Shown in pieces: positions 43,518 to 52,866 of a DNA stretch of 64,000 bases. The translations under genes and the position numbers were made by a program. Position 1 is the stretch's first letter. Each line of letters starts with the position of its first letter. The stretch spans positions 5,518,001-5,582,000 of the forward strand of contig NZ_CP107845.1 of NCBI RefSeq assembly GCF_041431415.1, given 5' to 3'. Origin of the DNA: Streptomyces sp. NBC_00513. GTDB taxonomy: Bacteria > Actinomycetota > Actinomycetes > Streptomycetales > Streptomycetaceae. The notes under the pieces were generated by a model, which searched no databases, was not told the DNA's origin, and saw only the letters and a program-made list of their open reading frames with translations.

Positions 43518-44768
43518 ATGGAGCAGTTCGAGCCCGAGCGTCTCTCGGCGCCGCAACTCAACGCGATACGGCGCAGCCTCACCAGCGGGCGCGGCGCCCT
43601 CACCCGCCGTTCGCTGTTGCGCGCCTCCGGAGTCGGGGCGCTCACCCTCGGAGGCCTGTCGGCCCTGAGCGGTTGCGGGATCCCGCCCGCCCAACGGCAG
43701 GACGGCACGGCGGCGGCGTCCGACGACCGCTCGGAACAGGAGAAGGAGATCAACTTCTCCAACTGGACCGAGTACATGGACACCAGCGACGACGAGAAGA
43801 GCCGTCCCACCCTGGAGGAGTTCGCCAAGCGGACCGGGATCAAGGTCAAGTACACCGAGGACATCAACGACAACGTCGAGTTCTTCGGCAAGATCCGCCC
43901 ACAGCTCGCGGCCGGCCAGGACACCGGCCGCGACCTGATCGTCGTCACCGACTGGCTCGCCGCGCGCATCATCAGACTCGGCTGGGCGCAGAAGCTGGAC
44001 CCCGCCCGCCTCCCGCACGCCTACGCCAACCTCTCGCCGCAGTTCCGCAGCCCCGACTGGGACCCGGGCCGCTCCCACAGCTACCCGTGGACCGGCATCT
44101 CCACCGTCATCGCCTACAACTCCAAGGCCACCGGCGGCAAGACGGTCGACTCCGTCACCCAGCTGCTCGACGACCCCACGCTCAAGGGGCGGGTCGGCTT
44201 CCTGACGGAGATGCGCGACAGCGTCGGCATGACCCTCCTGGACCAGGGCAAGGACCCGGCGAACTTCACCACGGCCGACTACGACCAGGCCATCGGTCGA
44301 CTCCAGAAGGGCGTGGACAAGAAGCAGATCCGGCGCTTCACCGGCAACGACTACACCGCCGACCTCGACAAGGGCGACCTCGCCGCCTGCCTCGCCTGGG
44401 CGGGCGACGTCATCCAGCTGCAGGCCGGGAACCCCGACATCAAGTACGCGATCCCCGCGGCCGGGTACATCACCTCCAGCGACAACCTGCTGGTTCCCAC
44501 CAAGGCCCGGCACAAGGCCAACGCCGAGCGGCTCATCGACTACTACTACGAACTCCCGGTCGCCGCCCGCCTGGCCGCGTACATCAGCTACGTCTGCCCG
44601 GTCGAGGGCGTCAAGGACGAGCTGGCGAAGATCGACCCCGAGCTCGCGGAGAACACCCTGATCGTCCCGGACAAGGCGATGACGGCCAAGTCCCACGCCT
44701 TCCGCTCCCTCAGCTCCGAGGAAGAGACGGCGTACGAGGAGAAGTTCGCCAGGCTCATCGGCGCCTGA
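43518..44768 (+). CDS. potD: Polyamine-binding lipoprotein (PotD-like), second copy
   Basis: This 416-residue binding protein has an N-terminal twin-Arg-type signal (LTRRSLLRASGVGALTLGGL) with lipobox LSGC, then FSNWTEYMDTSDDEKSRPTL, YTEDINDNVEFFGKI and FTGNDYTADLDKGDLAACLA. It shares the full layout of the first copy. Its place directly before the ATPase and permease genes makes it the cognate receptor. Confidence 0.88.
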   Translation: MEQFEPERLSAPQLNAIRRSLTSGRGALTRRSLLRASGVGALTLGGLSALSGCGIPPAQRQDGTAAASDDRSEQEKEINFSNWTEYMDTSDDEKSRPTLEEFAKRTGIKVKYTEDINDNVEFFGKIRPQLAAGQDTGRDLIVVTDWLAARIIRLGWAQKLDPARLPHAYANLSPQFRSPDWDPGRSHSYPWTGISTVIAYNSKATGGKTVDSVTQLLDDPTLKGRVGFLTEMRDSVGMTLLDQGKDPANFTTADYDQAIGRLQKGVDKKQIRRFTGNDYTADLDKGDLAACLAWAGDVIQLQAGNPDIKYAIPAAGYITSSDNLLVPTKARHKANAERLIDYYYELPVAARLAAYISYVCPVEGVKDELAKIDPELAENTLIVPDKAMTAKSHAFRSLSSEEETAYEEKFARLIGA

Positions 44769-44903
44769 CCGACCCCGCCGCCCCCTCGGCACCGGAACCG
44801 GCACGCAGCCACGGCGGCGCCGCCGGCACCCGAACGTACCGGCCGGCGCCGGCACCCGCGATTCCCGCACCCTTCCGAATACCACCACCGAAGGCCGCGA
44901 CCC

Positions 44904-46055
44904 ATGACTGACAAGACCGCGGGCGGCGACGTCCGCCTCGCCGGGATCAGCAAGCACTACGGCTCTTTCACCGCCGTGCATCCGCTGGACCTCACCATCC
45001 CCCAGGGCTCCTTCTTCGCGCTGCTCGGCGCCTCGGGCTGCGGGAAGACCACCACCCTGCGCATGATCGCCGGACTGGAGGAGCCCTCCACCGGCACCGT
45101 CAGCCTCGGCGACCGCGAGGTCACCGACCTGCCGCCCTACAAGCGCCCGGTCAACACCGTCTTCCAGAGCTACGCGCTGTTCCCGCACCTCGACGTCTCC
45201 GAGAACGTCGCCTTCGGGCTGCGCCGCCGCGGCATCAAGTCCGTCAAGAAGCAGGTCGACGAGATGCTGGAGTTGGTCCAGCTGGGCCAGTTCGCCGGGC
45301 GCAAGCCGCACCAACTCTCCGGAGGGCAGCAGCAGCGCGTGGCGGTCGCCCGCGCGCTCATCAACCACCCCCAGGTGCTGCTCCTCGACGAACCCCTCGG
45401 CGCCCTCGACCTCAAACTGCGCCGCCAGATGCAGCTGGAACTCAAGCGGATCCAGACCGAGGTCGGCATCACCTTCGTGCACGTCACGCACGACCAGGAG
45501 GAGGCCATGACCATGGCCGACACGGTCGCGGTGATGAACGGCGGCCGCGTCGAACAGCTCGGCGCCCCCGCCGAGCTGTACGAGAACCCGAAGACGACCT
45601 TCGTCGCGAACTTCCTCGGCACCTCCAACCTCATCGAGGCCGAGGTGTTGGAGGCCGGATCCGCGGACATCGTCGTGTCGAGCGCCGGCACGAAGCTCCG
45701 GCTGCCCGGCGCGCGATGTTCGACCACACCCCGCGCCGGCGAGAAGCTGCTGGTCGGGGTGCGTCCCGAGAAGATCTCCCTGGTACCCGCGGACGAGGAA
45801 CACACCATCGGCGCCGGCCGGAACAAGGTCGCGGGCCGAATAGCGGACTCCTCCTTCATCGGGGTGTCCACCCAGTACGTCATCGACAGCCGGGTCTGCC
45901 CCGAGCTGGAGGTGTACGCGCAGAACATCGAACGCGACGCCCGCCTGGTCCCGGGCGCCGAGGTGATCCTGCACTGGAACCCCGCGCACACCTTCGGCCT
46001 CGACGCCGCCCAGGACATCGACGCGGGAATCGAGACGGTCGAGGAGTCCGCGTGA
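44904..46055 (+). CDS. potA: Polyamine ABC importer ATPase
   Basis: This 383-residue PotA-type ATPase has Walker A GASGCGKTTT near residue 43, Q-loop VFQSYALFPHL, signature LSGGQQQRVAVARAL, Walker B VLLLDEPLGALD, switch VTHDQEEAM and a C-terminal TOBE-type domain (residues about 280-370). The stop overlaps the potB GTG (GTGA). Confidence 0.9.
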   Translation: MTDKTAGGDVRLAGISKHYGSFTAVHPLDLTIPQGSFFALLGASGCGKTTTLRMIAGLEEPSTGTVSLGDREVTDLPPYKRPVNTVFQSYALFPHLDVSENVAFGLRRRGIKSVKKQVDEMLELVQLGQFAGRKPHQLSGGQQQRVAVARALINHPQVLLLDEPLGALDLKLRRQMQLELKRIQTEVGITFVHVTHDQEEAMTMADTVAVMNGGRVEQLGAPAELYENPKTTFVANFLGTSNLIEAEVLEAGSADIVVSSAGTKLRLPGARCSTTPRAGEKLLVGVRPEKISLVPADEEHTIGAGRNKVAGRIADSSFIGVSTQYVIDSRVCPELEVYAQNIERDARLVPGAEVILHWNPAHTFGLDAAQDIDAGIETVEESA

Positions 46056-46981
46056 CCACCACAGTCGCGCCGCCCCAGGCGCCCGCCCCGACCGAGCCCC
46101 CGGTCCACAAGCCGTCGATGCGCAAGCGCCTGATCCCGTACTGGCTGTTGCTGCCGGGCATCCTGTGGCTGCTGGTGTTCTTCGTGCTGCCGATGGTCTA
46201 CCAGGCCTCGACCTCGGTGCAGACGGGCTCCCTCGAAGAGGGCTTCAAGGTCACCTGGCACTTCCAGACGTACTGGGACGCCTTCGCGGACTACCTCCCG
46301 CAGTTCCTGCGCTCCCTGCTGTACGCCGGTACCGCCACCGCCCTGTGCCTGCTGCTGGGGTACCCGCTGGCCTATCTGATCGCCTTCAAGGCGGGCCGGT
46401 GGAGAAACCTTCTGCTGGTGCTGGTGATCGCCCCGTTCTTCACCAGTTTCCTGATCCGCACCCTGGCCTGGAAGACGATCCTGGCCGACGGCGGCCCGGT
46501 CGTGGACGTCCTCAACTCCGTCGGCTTCCTGGACGTCACCAGCTGGCTGGGCATGACCGAGGGCGACCGGGTGCTGGCCACGCCGCTCGCGGTCGTCTGC
46601 GGTCTGACGTACAACTTCCTCCCCTTCATGATCCTTCCGCTCTACACCTCCCTGGAGCGGATCGACACCCGCCTCCACGAGGCCGCCGGGGACCTCTACG
46701 CCCGCCCCGCCACGGTCTTCCGCAAGGTGACCTTCCCCCTCTCGATGCCGGGCGTGGTCTCCGGGACCCTGCTCACCTTCATCCCCGCGAGCGGCGACTA
46801 CGTCAACGCCGAACTGCTCGGCTCCACGGACACCCGGATGATCGGCAACGTCATCCAGTCGCAGTACCTGCGGATCCTCGATTACCCGACGGCGGCCGCG
46901 CTGTCCTTCATCCTCATGGCCATCGTGCTGATCATGGTCACCATCTACATCCGCCGAGCGGGGACGGAGGACCTGGTCTGA
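46052..46981 (+). CDS. potB: Polyamine ABC importer permease B
   Basis: This 309-residue permease has six membrane segments and the EAA loop HEAAGDLYARPATVFRKVTF. It starts at a GTG overlapping potA, ends at a TGATG overlap with potC, and begins with a Pro-rich cytoplasmic leader. Confidence 0.9.
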   Translation: MTTTVAPPQAPAPTEPPVHKPSMRKRLIPYWLLLPGILWLLVFFVLPMVYQASTSVQTGSLEEGFKVTWHFQTYWDAFADYLPQFLRSLLYAGTATALCLLLGYPLAYLIAFKAGRWRNLLLVLVIAPFFTSFLIRTLAWKTILADGGPVVDVLNSVGFLDVTSWLGMTEGDRVLATPLAVVCGLTYNFLPFMILPLYTSLERIDTRLHEAAGDLYARPATVFRKVTFPLSMPGVVSGTLLTFIPASGDYVNAELLGSTDTRMIGNVIQSQYLRILDYPTAAALSFILMAIVLIMVTIYIRRAGTEDLV

Positions 46982-47787
46982 TGCGCACCACCACCACGTG
47001 GCTCCGCCGCAACCTCGTCGTGATCGCGGGCCTCTGCACGCTCGCCTACCTGATCCTGCCGAACATCGTCGTCACCGTCTTCTCCTTCAACAACCCGGCC
47101 GGCCGGTTCAACTACGCCTGGCAGGAGTTCTCCCTCGACGCCTGGAAGGACCCCTGCGGCGTCGCCGACCTGTGCGGCTCGCTCTCGCTGTCGCTCCAGA
47201 TCGCGCTCTGGTCCACCCTCGCCGCGACCTGCCTCGGCACCGCCATCGCCTTCGCGATGGTCCGCTACCGCTTCCGGGGGCGCGGCGCCGTCAACTCGCT
47301 GATCTTCCTGCCCATGGCCATGCCCGAGATCGTGATGGCCGCCTCGCTGCTCGCCCTCTTCCTCAACATGGGCATCCAGCTGGGCTTCTGGACGATCCTC
47401 ATCGCCCACATCATGTTCTGCCTCAGCTTCGTCGTCGCCGCCGTCAAGGCGCGCGTCCTGTCGATGGACCCGCGACTGGAGGAGGCCGCCCGCGACCTCT
47501 ACGCGGGCCCGGTGCAGACCTTCCTGCGGGTCACCCTGCCCATCGCGGCCCCCGGGATCGCCGCGGGCGCGCTGCTCTCCTTCGCGCTCTCGTTCGACGA
47601 CTTCATCATCACCAACTTCAACTCGGGCAACACCGTCACCTTCCCCATGTTCGTGTGGGGATCGGCCCAACGCGGTACGCCCGTGCAGATCAACGTCATC
47701 GGCACGGCGATGTTCGTCATCGCGGTGCTGGTGGTGCTCACCGGCCAGATGGTCGGGAACCGCCGCAAGAAAGCACAGCCCAAGTAA
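46981..47787 (+). CDS. potC: Polyamine ABC importer permease C
   Basis: This 268-residue permease has about six membrane segments and the EAA loop EEAARDLYAGPVQTFLRVTL. It completes the PotABC transporter with the upstream genes and is followed within 25 bases by the oxidase gene. Confidence 0.9.
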   Translation: MRTTTTWLRRNLVVIAGLCTLAYLILPNIVVTVFSFNNPAGRFNYAWQEFSLDAWKDPCGVADLCGSLSLSLQIALWSTLAATCLGTAIAFAMVRYRFRGRGAVNSLIFLPMAMPEIVMAASLLALFLNMGIQLGFWTILIAHIMFCLSFVVAAVKARVLSMDPRLEEAARDLYAGPVQTFLRVTLPIAAPGIAAGALLSFALSFDDFIITNFNSGNTVTFPMFVWGSAQRGTPVQINVIGTAMFVIAVLVVLTGQMVGNRRKKAQPK

Positions 47788-47808
47788 CTCTGTAGGGAGT
47801 TGGAAGCC

Positions 47809-49227
47809 ATGGCCCCAGTCGCCATGCGAAGCGTTGCTCAATCCCTTTCCGCCGCACTGCCGGTCTCGTACTGGCTGGACGACCCCGGCAAGCCGGCCGC
47901 GCTGCCGGCGCTGACCTCCGACGAGGCCTGCGACCTGCTGGTCATCGGCGGCGGCTACAGCGGCCTGTGGACCGCGCTCATCGCCAAGGAGCGCGACCCC
48001 GCGCGGGACGTCGTCCTGATCGAGTCCAAGGAGGCGGGCTGGGCCGCCTCCGGCCGCAACGGCGGCTTCTGCGCCGCCTCCCTCACCCACGGCCTCGCCA
48101 ACGGAATGGCCCGCTGGCCCGGCGAACTCGCCAAGCTGGAGGAGTTGGGCGCCCGCAACCTCGACGAGATCGAGGCGGCCATCGCCCGGTACGGCATCGA
48201 CTGCGACTTCGAGCGGACCGGCGAGATCGACGTCGCCACCGAGCCCCACCAGGTCGAGGAGCTGCGCGAACTCCACGAGGAGGCGCAGAAGCTGGGCCTG
48301 GCGGGCGGTGCGCGCTGGCTCGACCGCGACGAGGTGCGAGCCGAGGTGGACTCGCCGACCTTCCTCGCGGGCCTGTGGGACACCGACGGCGTGGCGATGG
48401 TCAACCCCGCCAAGCTCGCGTGGGGCCTCAAGAAGGCCTGCACGGACCTGGGCGTACGGATCTACGAGAACACCCGCGGCCTCTCCCTGGCCCCCTCGGG
48501 CGCCGGAATGGCCGTCCGCACCCCCTACGGCCGGGTCTTCGCCCGCAGGGTCGCCCTGGGCACCAACATCTTCCCCTCGCTGGTCAAGCGGATCCGACCC
48601 CTCACGGTCCCGGTGTACGACTACGCGCTGATGACCGAGCCGCTCACCGCCGACCAGCTGAAGGCCATCGGCTGGACGAACCGGCAGGGTCTGGGCGACA
48701 GCGCCAACCAGTTCCACTACTTCCGCATCACCCCGGAGAACCGCATCCTGTGGGGCGGCTACGACGCCATCTACCCCTACCGGGGCCGGCTCGACTCCGA
48801 GTACGACGACCGCCCCGAGACCTACCTCAAGCTCGCGCAGCACTTCTTCACCGCGTTCCCGCAGTTGGAGGGCGTGAAGTTCAGCCACGCCTGGGGCGGG
48901 GCGATCGACACCTGCTCGCGCTTCTCCGCCTTCTTCGGCACCGCCCACTCCGGCAAGGTCGCCTACGCGGCCGGTTACACCGGACTCGGAGTGGGGGCCA
49001 CCCGCTTCGGCGCCGACGTGATGCTGGACCTGCTGGACGGCGCCGCCACGGAGCGCACCGAGTTGGAGATGGTGAAGTCGAAGCCGCTGCCGTTCCCGCC
49101 GGAGCCGTTCGCCTGGACCGGGATCACGCTGACGAAGTGGTCGCTGGCCCGAGCGGACGCCCGCGGCGGCCGGCGGAACCTGTGGCTCAAGGCGCTGGAC
49201 CGCCTCGGTCTGGGCTTCGACAGCTGA
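47809..49227 (+). CDS. FAD-dependent oxidase (PuuB-like)
   Basis: This 472-residue protein has a DAO-type FAD domain: the dinucleotide motif LLVIGGGYSGLWTALIAKER near residue 46, SGRNGGFCAASLTHGL, and a late GYTGLGVGATRFGADV block. It resembles gamma-glutamylputrescine and putrescine oxidases. With the transporter and aldehyde dehydrogenase of the same operon it would oxidise the imported amine. ATG 47809 follows AGGGAG. Confidence 0.85.
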   Translation: MAPVAMRSVAQSLSAALPVSYWLDDPGKPAALPALTSDEACDLLVIGGGYSGLWTALIAKERDPARDVVLIESKEAGWAASGRNGGFCAASLTHGLANGMARWPGELAKLEELGARNLDEIEAAIARYGIDCDFERTGEIDVATEPHQVEELRELHEEAQKLGLAGGARWLDRDEVRAEVDSPTFLAGLWDTDGVAMVNPAKLAWGLKKACTDLGVRIYENTRGLSLAPSGAGMAVRTPYGRVFARRVALGTNIFPSLVKRIRPLTVPVYDYALMTEPLTADQLKAIGWTNRQGLGDSANQFHYFRITPENRILWGGYDAIYPYRGRLDSEYDDRPETYLKLAQHFFTAFPQLEGVKFSHAWGGAIDTCSRFSAFFGTAHSGKVAYAAGYTGLGVGATRFGADVMLDLLDGAATERTELEMVKSKPLPFPPEPFAWTGITLTKWSLARADARGGRRNLWLKALDRLGLGFDS

Positions 49228-49461
49228 ACCGCCGCGGGCAGGGCCGGACGTTGACCCGTTCACCCGTTGACCGGTTGACCCGGCGGTCCGTTGGTCGGGT
49301 TGTCGGTTGATCGAGGGCCGCACGCCCCGGCGCACTCGGTCGATCGCCGTGTGACCCGCTTCACTGCCACGGGGTGACGAAACCCGCGTCATAGCCGAGT
49401 CCCGCCCCGCTCTCTCCCGGTGAGAACCCTTCACCGAGCGACAGCGAACGGAGACCGGGCG

Positions 49462-49923
49462 ATGACGATCCCCGAGGACAAAACGGCAGTGGAGTGGCTG
49501 GTGTCGGTGGCACCGGATCCCGACGCCTGCCGGTGGGAATGGGAGCGCAACCCCTTCGGGGTCGCGCTCCTGCCCGCCGGCCGGCGCTGGGACGTGCTGA
49601 TCCTGCCGGGGGCGCTGGGGCAGGCCACCCTCGACGTACTGACCCTGCTCATCGACCGGCCCGGCCCGGTGCTCGCCGACGGCGAGTCCAGGCTGGGCTT
49701 CTTCGTGCCCGCCGGCACCGCCTCCCGCTGGCTCGGCACGGGCGTGCGGGGCGTCGGGCGCGGCGCCTGGATCGTCGTCCCGTACCCGGGCCGGGCGACC
49801 GGCGGGGTCCGCTGGGTGGTGCTCCCGGACGGCCGGGGGACGCTCACCGACCCGGCGGTGCTGGAGCTCGCGATGCACGAGGCGGCGGCGCTGGTCGCGG
49901 CGGAGGAGGGCCGGACACCTTGA
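49462..49923 (+). CDS. Conserved Streptomyces protein of unknown function
   Basis: This 153-residue soluble protein has motifs such as WERNPFGVALLPAGRRWDVL and FFVPAGTASRWLGTGVRGVG. I recall similar Streptomyces proteins, some labelled bifunctional DNA primase/polymerase-like, but no active site can be shown. GGAGA precedes the ATG. The stop lies inside the chitinase promoter. Confidence 0.6.
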   Translation: MTIPEDKTAVEWLVSVAPDPDACRWEWERNPFGVALLPAGRRWDVLILPGALGQATLDVLTLLIDRPGPVLADGESRLGFFVPAGTASRWLGTGVRGVGRGAWIVVPYPGRATGGVRWVVLPDGRGTLTDPAVLELAMHEAAALVAAEEGRTP

Positions 49924-49949
49924 CAAGAGCATTGGTCTGGACCATCTTG
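49920..49949 (+). promoter_or_regulatory. Chitinase promoter with DasR-like operator
   Basis: TTGACA (49920-49925) and CATCTT (49943-49948) are spaced by 17 bases. The palindrome TGGTCTGGACCA (49933-49944) between them matches the DasR site TGGTCTAGACCA at all but one base. DasR represses chitin-use genes in Streptomyces until aminosugars accumulate, and the site would block RNA polymerase here. Confidence 0.75.
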
Positions 49950-49990
49950 GGCGCCGCTCCCCTCCATCCCCCCATGTACCGGAGGCAGTT

Positions 49991-51820
49991 GTGCGCGCAC
50001 CCCGCAGGGTCGCCAACGGAACCCTGTCCCTCCTTACGGCCGCCGCCCTCGCGGTGGCCGGTCTCCTCGCCGCGGGCCCGCCGGCCGCGGCCGCCGACGC
50101 CGATCTGGCGCGCAACGGCGGCTTCGAGGCCGGACTCGACGGCTGGAACTGCCCGGGCGGCGGCGCCGCGGCCGTCACCGCCCCCGTCCACGGCGGGAGT
50201 TCCGCCCTCAAGGCCACTCCGGCCGGCCAGGACAACGCGCGCTGCGCCCAGACCGTCACCGTCAAGCCGGACTCCACGTACACGCTCAGCGCCTGGGTGC
50301 AGGGCGAGTACGTCTACCTCGGCGCGTCCGGGACCGGCACCACCGACGTGTCCGTCTGGACGCAGACCCCGGGCACCTGGAAGCAGTTGAGCACCACCTT
50401 CCGCACGGGCGCCGCCACCACCTCGGTGACGGTGTACACCCACGGCTGGTACGGCCGGCCCGCCCACTTCACGGACGACGTCACCCTCGTCGGCCCGGAC
50501 CCGGGCCAGACCCAACCCCAGCCCCCGGCCGCCCCCACCGGCCTCACCGCGTCCGCCGCCTCGTCGAGCGCGGTGAACCTCTCCTGGGCGGCCGCGCAAG
50601 GCGCCACGTCGTACCGCGTCCACCGCGCGGGCGCCGCCGCGCCGACCGTCACCGGCCCCTCGGCGACGATCACCGGCCTGACGGCGTCCACCGCCTACAC
50701 CTTCCAGGTCAGCGCGGTGAACGCGGCGGGCGAGTCCCCGAAGAGCGCCCCCGTCACGGTGACCACCACCGGCGGGGGAGGCGGCGACCCGGGCAACCCG
50801 GGACTGCCCGCCCACGCCCTGGTCGGCTACCTCCACGCGAGCTTCGCCAACGGCTCCGGCTACGTGCGGATGGCGGACGTACCCGCGTCGTGGGACGTCA
50901 TCAACCTGGCCTTCGGCGAACCGACCTCGGTGACCTCGGGCGACATCCGCTTCTCGCTGTGCCCGGTCAGTGAGTGCCCGAACGTCGAATCGGTCGCGGA
51001 GTTCAAGGCGGCCATCAAGGCCAAACAGGCGGCCGGCAAGAAGGTCCTGATCTCGATAGGCGGCCAGAACGGCCAGGTCCAGCTGGGCACCACGGCCGCC
51101 CGCGACACCTTCGTCTCCTCCGTCAGCAAGATCATTGACGAGTACGGGCTCAACGGCCTCGACATCGACTTCGAGGGCCACTCGCTCTCCCTGGCCACCG
51201 GCGACACCGACTTCCGCGCCCCCACCACCCCGGTGATCGTCAACCTGATCTCCGCCGTCAAGACCCTCAAGGCCAAGTACGGTCCGGACTTCGTCCTGAC
51301 CATGGCCCCCGAGACCTTCTTCGTCCAACTCGGCCACCAGTACTACGGCTCCGGCCCCTGGGGCGGCCAGGACCCGCGCGCCGGCGCCTACCTCCCGGTG
51401 ATCCACGCCCTGCGCGACGACCTCACCCTGCTGCACGTCCAGGACTACAACTCCGGCTCCATCCTGGGCCTCGACAACCAGTACCACTCCATGGGCGGCG
51501 CCGACTTCCACATCGCCATGACCGACATGCTGCTCACCGGCTTCCCGGTCGCCGGGAACACCGCCCGGGTCTTCCCGGCCCTGCGCCCCGAGCAGGTCGC
51601 CATCGGTCTGCCGGCCACGACCAACGCGGGCAACGGCCACACCTCGCCGGCCGAGGTGAACAAGGCGCTGAACTGCCTGACGAAGAAGACCGACTGCGGG
51701 ACCTACCAGACCCACGGCACCTGGCCGGCCCTGCGCGGCCTGATGACCTGGTCGATCAACTGGGACCGCTTCGGGGGCTGGGAGTTCTCCCGGAACTTCG
51801 ACGGATACTTCGGCGGCTGA
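49991..51820 (+). CDS. Secreted family 18 chitinase with binding modules
   Basis: This 609-residue enzyme has a signal peptide (about residues 1-36), a carbohydrate-binding module (about 37-170, ARNGGFEAGLDGWNC start), a fibronectin type III domain (about 180-260), a Gly-rich linker, and a GH18 domain from about residue 275. The active-site motif reads NGLDIDFE, keeping the catalytic Glu. It degrades chitin outside the cell. The GTG start follows CGGAGG. Confidence 0.92.
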   Translation: MRAPRRVANGTLSLLTAAALAVAGLLAAGPPAAAADADLARNGGFEAGLDGWNCPGGGAAAVTAPVHGGSSALKATPAGQDNARCAQTVTVKPDSTYTLSAWVQGEYVYLGASGTGTTDVSVWTQTPGTWKQLSTTFRTGAATTSVTVYTHGWYGRPAHFTDDVTLVGPDPGQTQPQPPAAPTGLTASAASSSAVNLSWAAAQGATSYRVHRAGAAAPTVTGPSATITGLTASTAYTFQVSAVNAAGESPKSAPVTVTTTGGGGGDPGNPGLPAHALVGYLHASFANGSGYVRMADVPASWDVINLAFGEPTSVTSGDIRFSLCPVSECPNVESVAEFKAAIKAKQAAGKKVLISIGGQNGQVQLGTTAARDTFVSSVSKIIDEYGLNGLDIDFEGHSLSLATGDTDFRAPTTPVIVNLISAVKTLKAKYGPDFVLTMAPETFFVQLGHQYYGSGPWGGQDPRAGAYLPVIHALRDDLTLLHVQDYNSGSILGLDNQYHSMGGADFHIAMTDMLLTGFPVAGNTARVFPALRPEQVAIGLPATTNAGNGHTSPAEVNKALNCLTKKTDCGTYQTHGTWPALRGLMTWSINWDRFGGWEFSRNFDGYFGG

Positions 51821-51896
51821 CGGACGGATGCGCGGGTCGGCGGCCCGCGCTCTTCCGGCTCGGGCTCTTCCCGGCTCGGGCTCTTCCGGCTCGGGT

Positions 51897-52733
51897 TCAG
51901 CCCGCCCGGTCGGCCTCTCGGTCAGCCTCTTGGCCGGTGTATCCGTCGACCCCTCGTCGTCCGCCGGTCCCCGTCGCCCGGCGGACGACGAGCAGCAGGG
52001 GTGTGCACATCAAGGCGCTGGCCACCACGTCCAGCGGCCAGTGGAAGCCGCGCAGGATCAGGCCCGCCGCCGTCAGCGCGGCCAGGGCGAGCGCGAGGGG
52101 GACCGGCCAGCGCCGCCGCGTGTACGGGGCGATCAGCAGGGCCGCGCCCACGTACGCCACCAGGGAGGTGGCCGTGTGGCCGGAGGGGAAGTAGCCGGCG
52201 GCCCAGGGCTCCAGGGGGCCCGGGCGGGCGGTCCACTCCTTGAGGGGCACGACCAACGCGGGAACCGCGACCATGGCCAGCCCCGCCGTCAGCGCGGCGC
52301 GGCGACGGCCGCGCCAGGCGGCGTACGCCATGGCCAGGACCAGGACGGGCAGCGCGACCGGGATGTTGCCGAGGTCCGAGAGACGTTCGGTGACGGAGTC
52401 CGGGACCGTGCGGACGACGGCGCGACTGAACTCCTCGTCGGGTACCAGCAGCGGCCCGGATGCGAGAACCTGCCAGGTGATGAGCGCGAAGAGCACCGCG
52501 CAGAGGGCGCAGAGGGCGCAGAAGGGTGCGAGAGAAGTGGCCGGCCGTCCCGGAACAGGGGGGATGGTTCCGGGACGGCCGCCCGGATCGGGTTGCCGGG
52601 CGCCCCGGGGGGTTTGGGGCGAACGGCTGTCCGATCGGTGAGGAGTGTGCGCGAACGCATGCCCAATACGGCGCTGGGGAAGCCCGGTACTGGTGTCGCC
52701 CTCGGTTTCCCGTGAGCGGGGTGTCTCACTCAT
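51897..52733 (-). CDS. PAP2-family membrane phosphatase
   Basis: This 278-residue protein has a disordered N-terminus, five or six membrane segments and all three PAP2 motifs: KEWTARPGP, YFPSGHTATS and LRGFHWPLDVVAS. The last keeps the Arg-x-x-His-x-x-x-Asp pattern. It dephosphorylates lipid or polyprenyl phosphates at the membrane. ATG 52733 precedes SETPRSRETE. Confidence 0.87.
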   Translation of the reverse strand: MSETPRSRETEGDTSTGLPQRRIGHAFAHTPHRSDSRSPQTPRGARQPDPGGRPGTIPPVPGRPATSLAPFCALCALCAVLFALITWQVLASGPLLVPDEEFSRAVVRTVPDSVTERLSDLGNIPVALPVLVLAMAYAAWRGRRRAALTAGLAMVAVPALVVPLKEWTARPGPLEPWAAGYFPSGHTATSLVAYVGAALLIAPYTRRRWPVPLALALAALTAAGLILRGFHWPLDVVASALMCTPLLLVVRRATGTGGRRGVDGYTGQEADREADRAG

Positions 52734-52866
52734 CTGCAGAAACCGTACGCCAACCCGAAGGGGGCCGGCAGCGGGATCGCGCTCCCGCCATCGGCCCCCC
52801 ACACGTTCTTCACAGTGTCCGACCGTTACCGCCGGTAGGGGTGGGTCACTGTGTTCGGGAAATCGC

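Noticed and set aside
49245..49312. Repeated GTTGACC-like units after the oxidase gene
   Set aside because: The units are short, irregular and variable, and no hairpin or array order was found.
46945..50283. 1,112-codon minus-strand frame
   Set aside because: It runs antisense through PotC, the oxidase and the chitinase start, with low-complexity Gly/Arg/Val composition.
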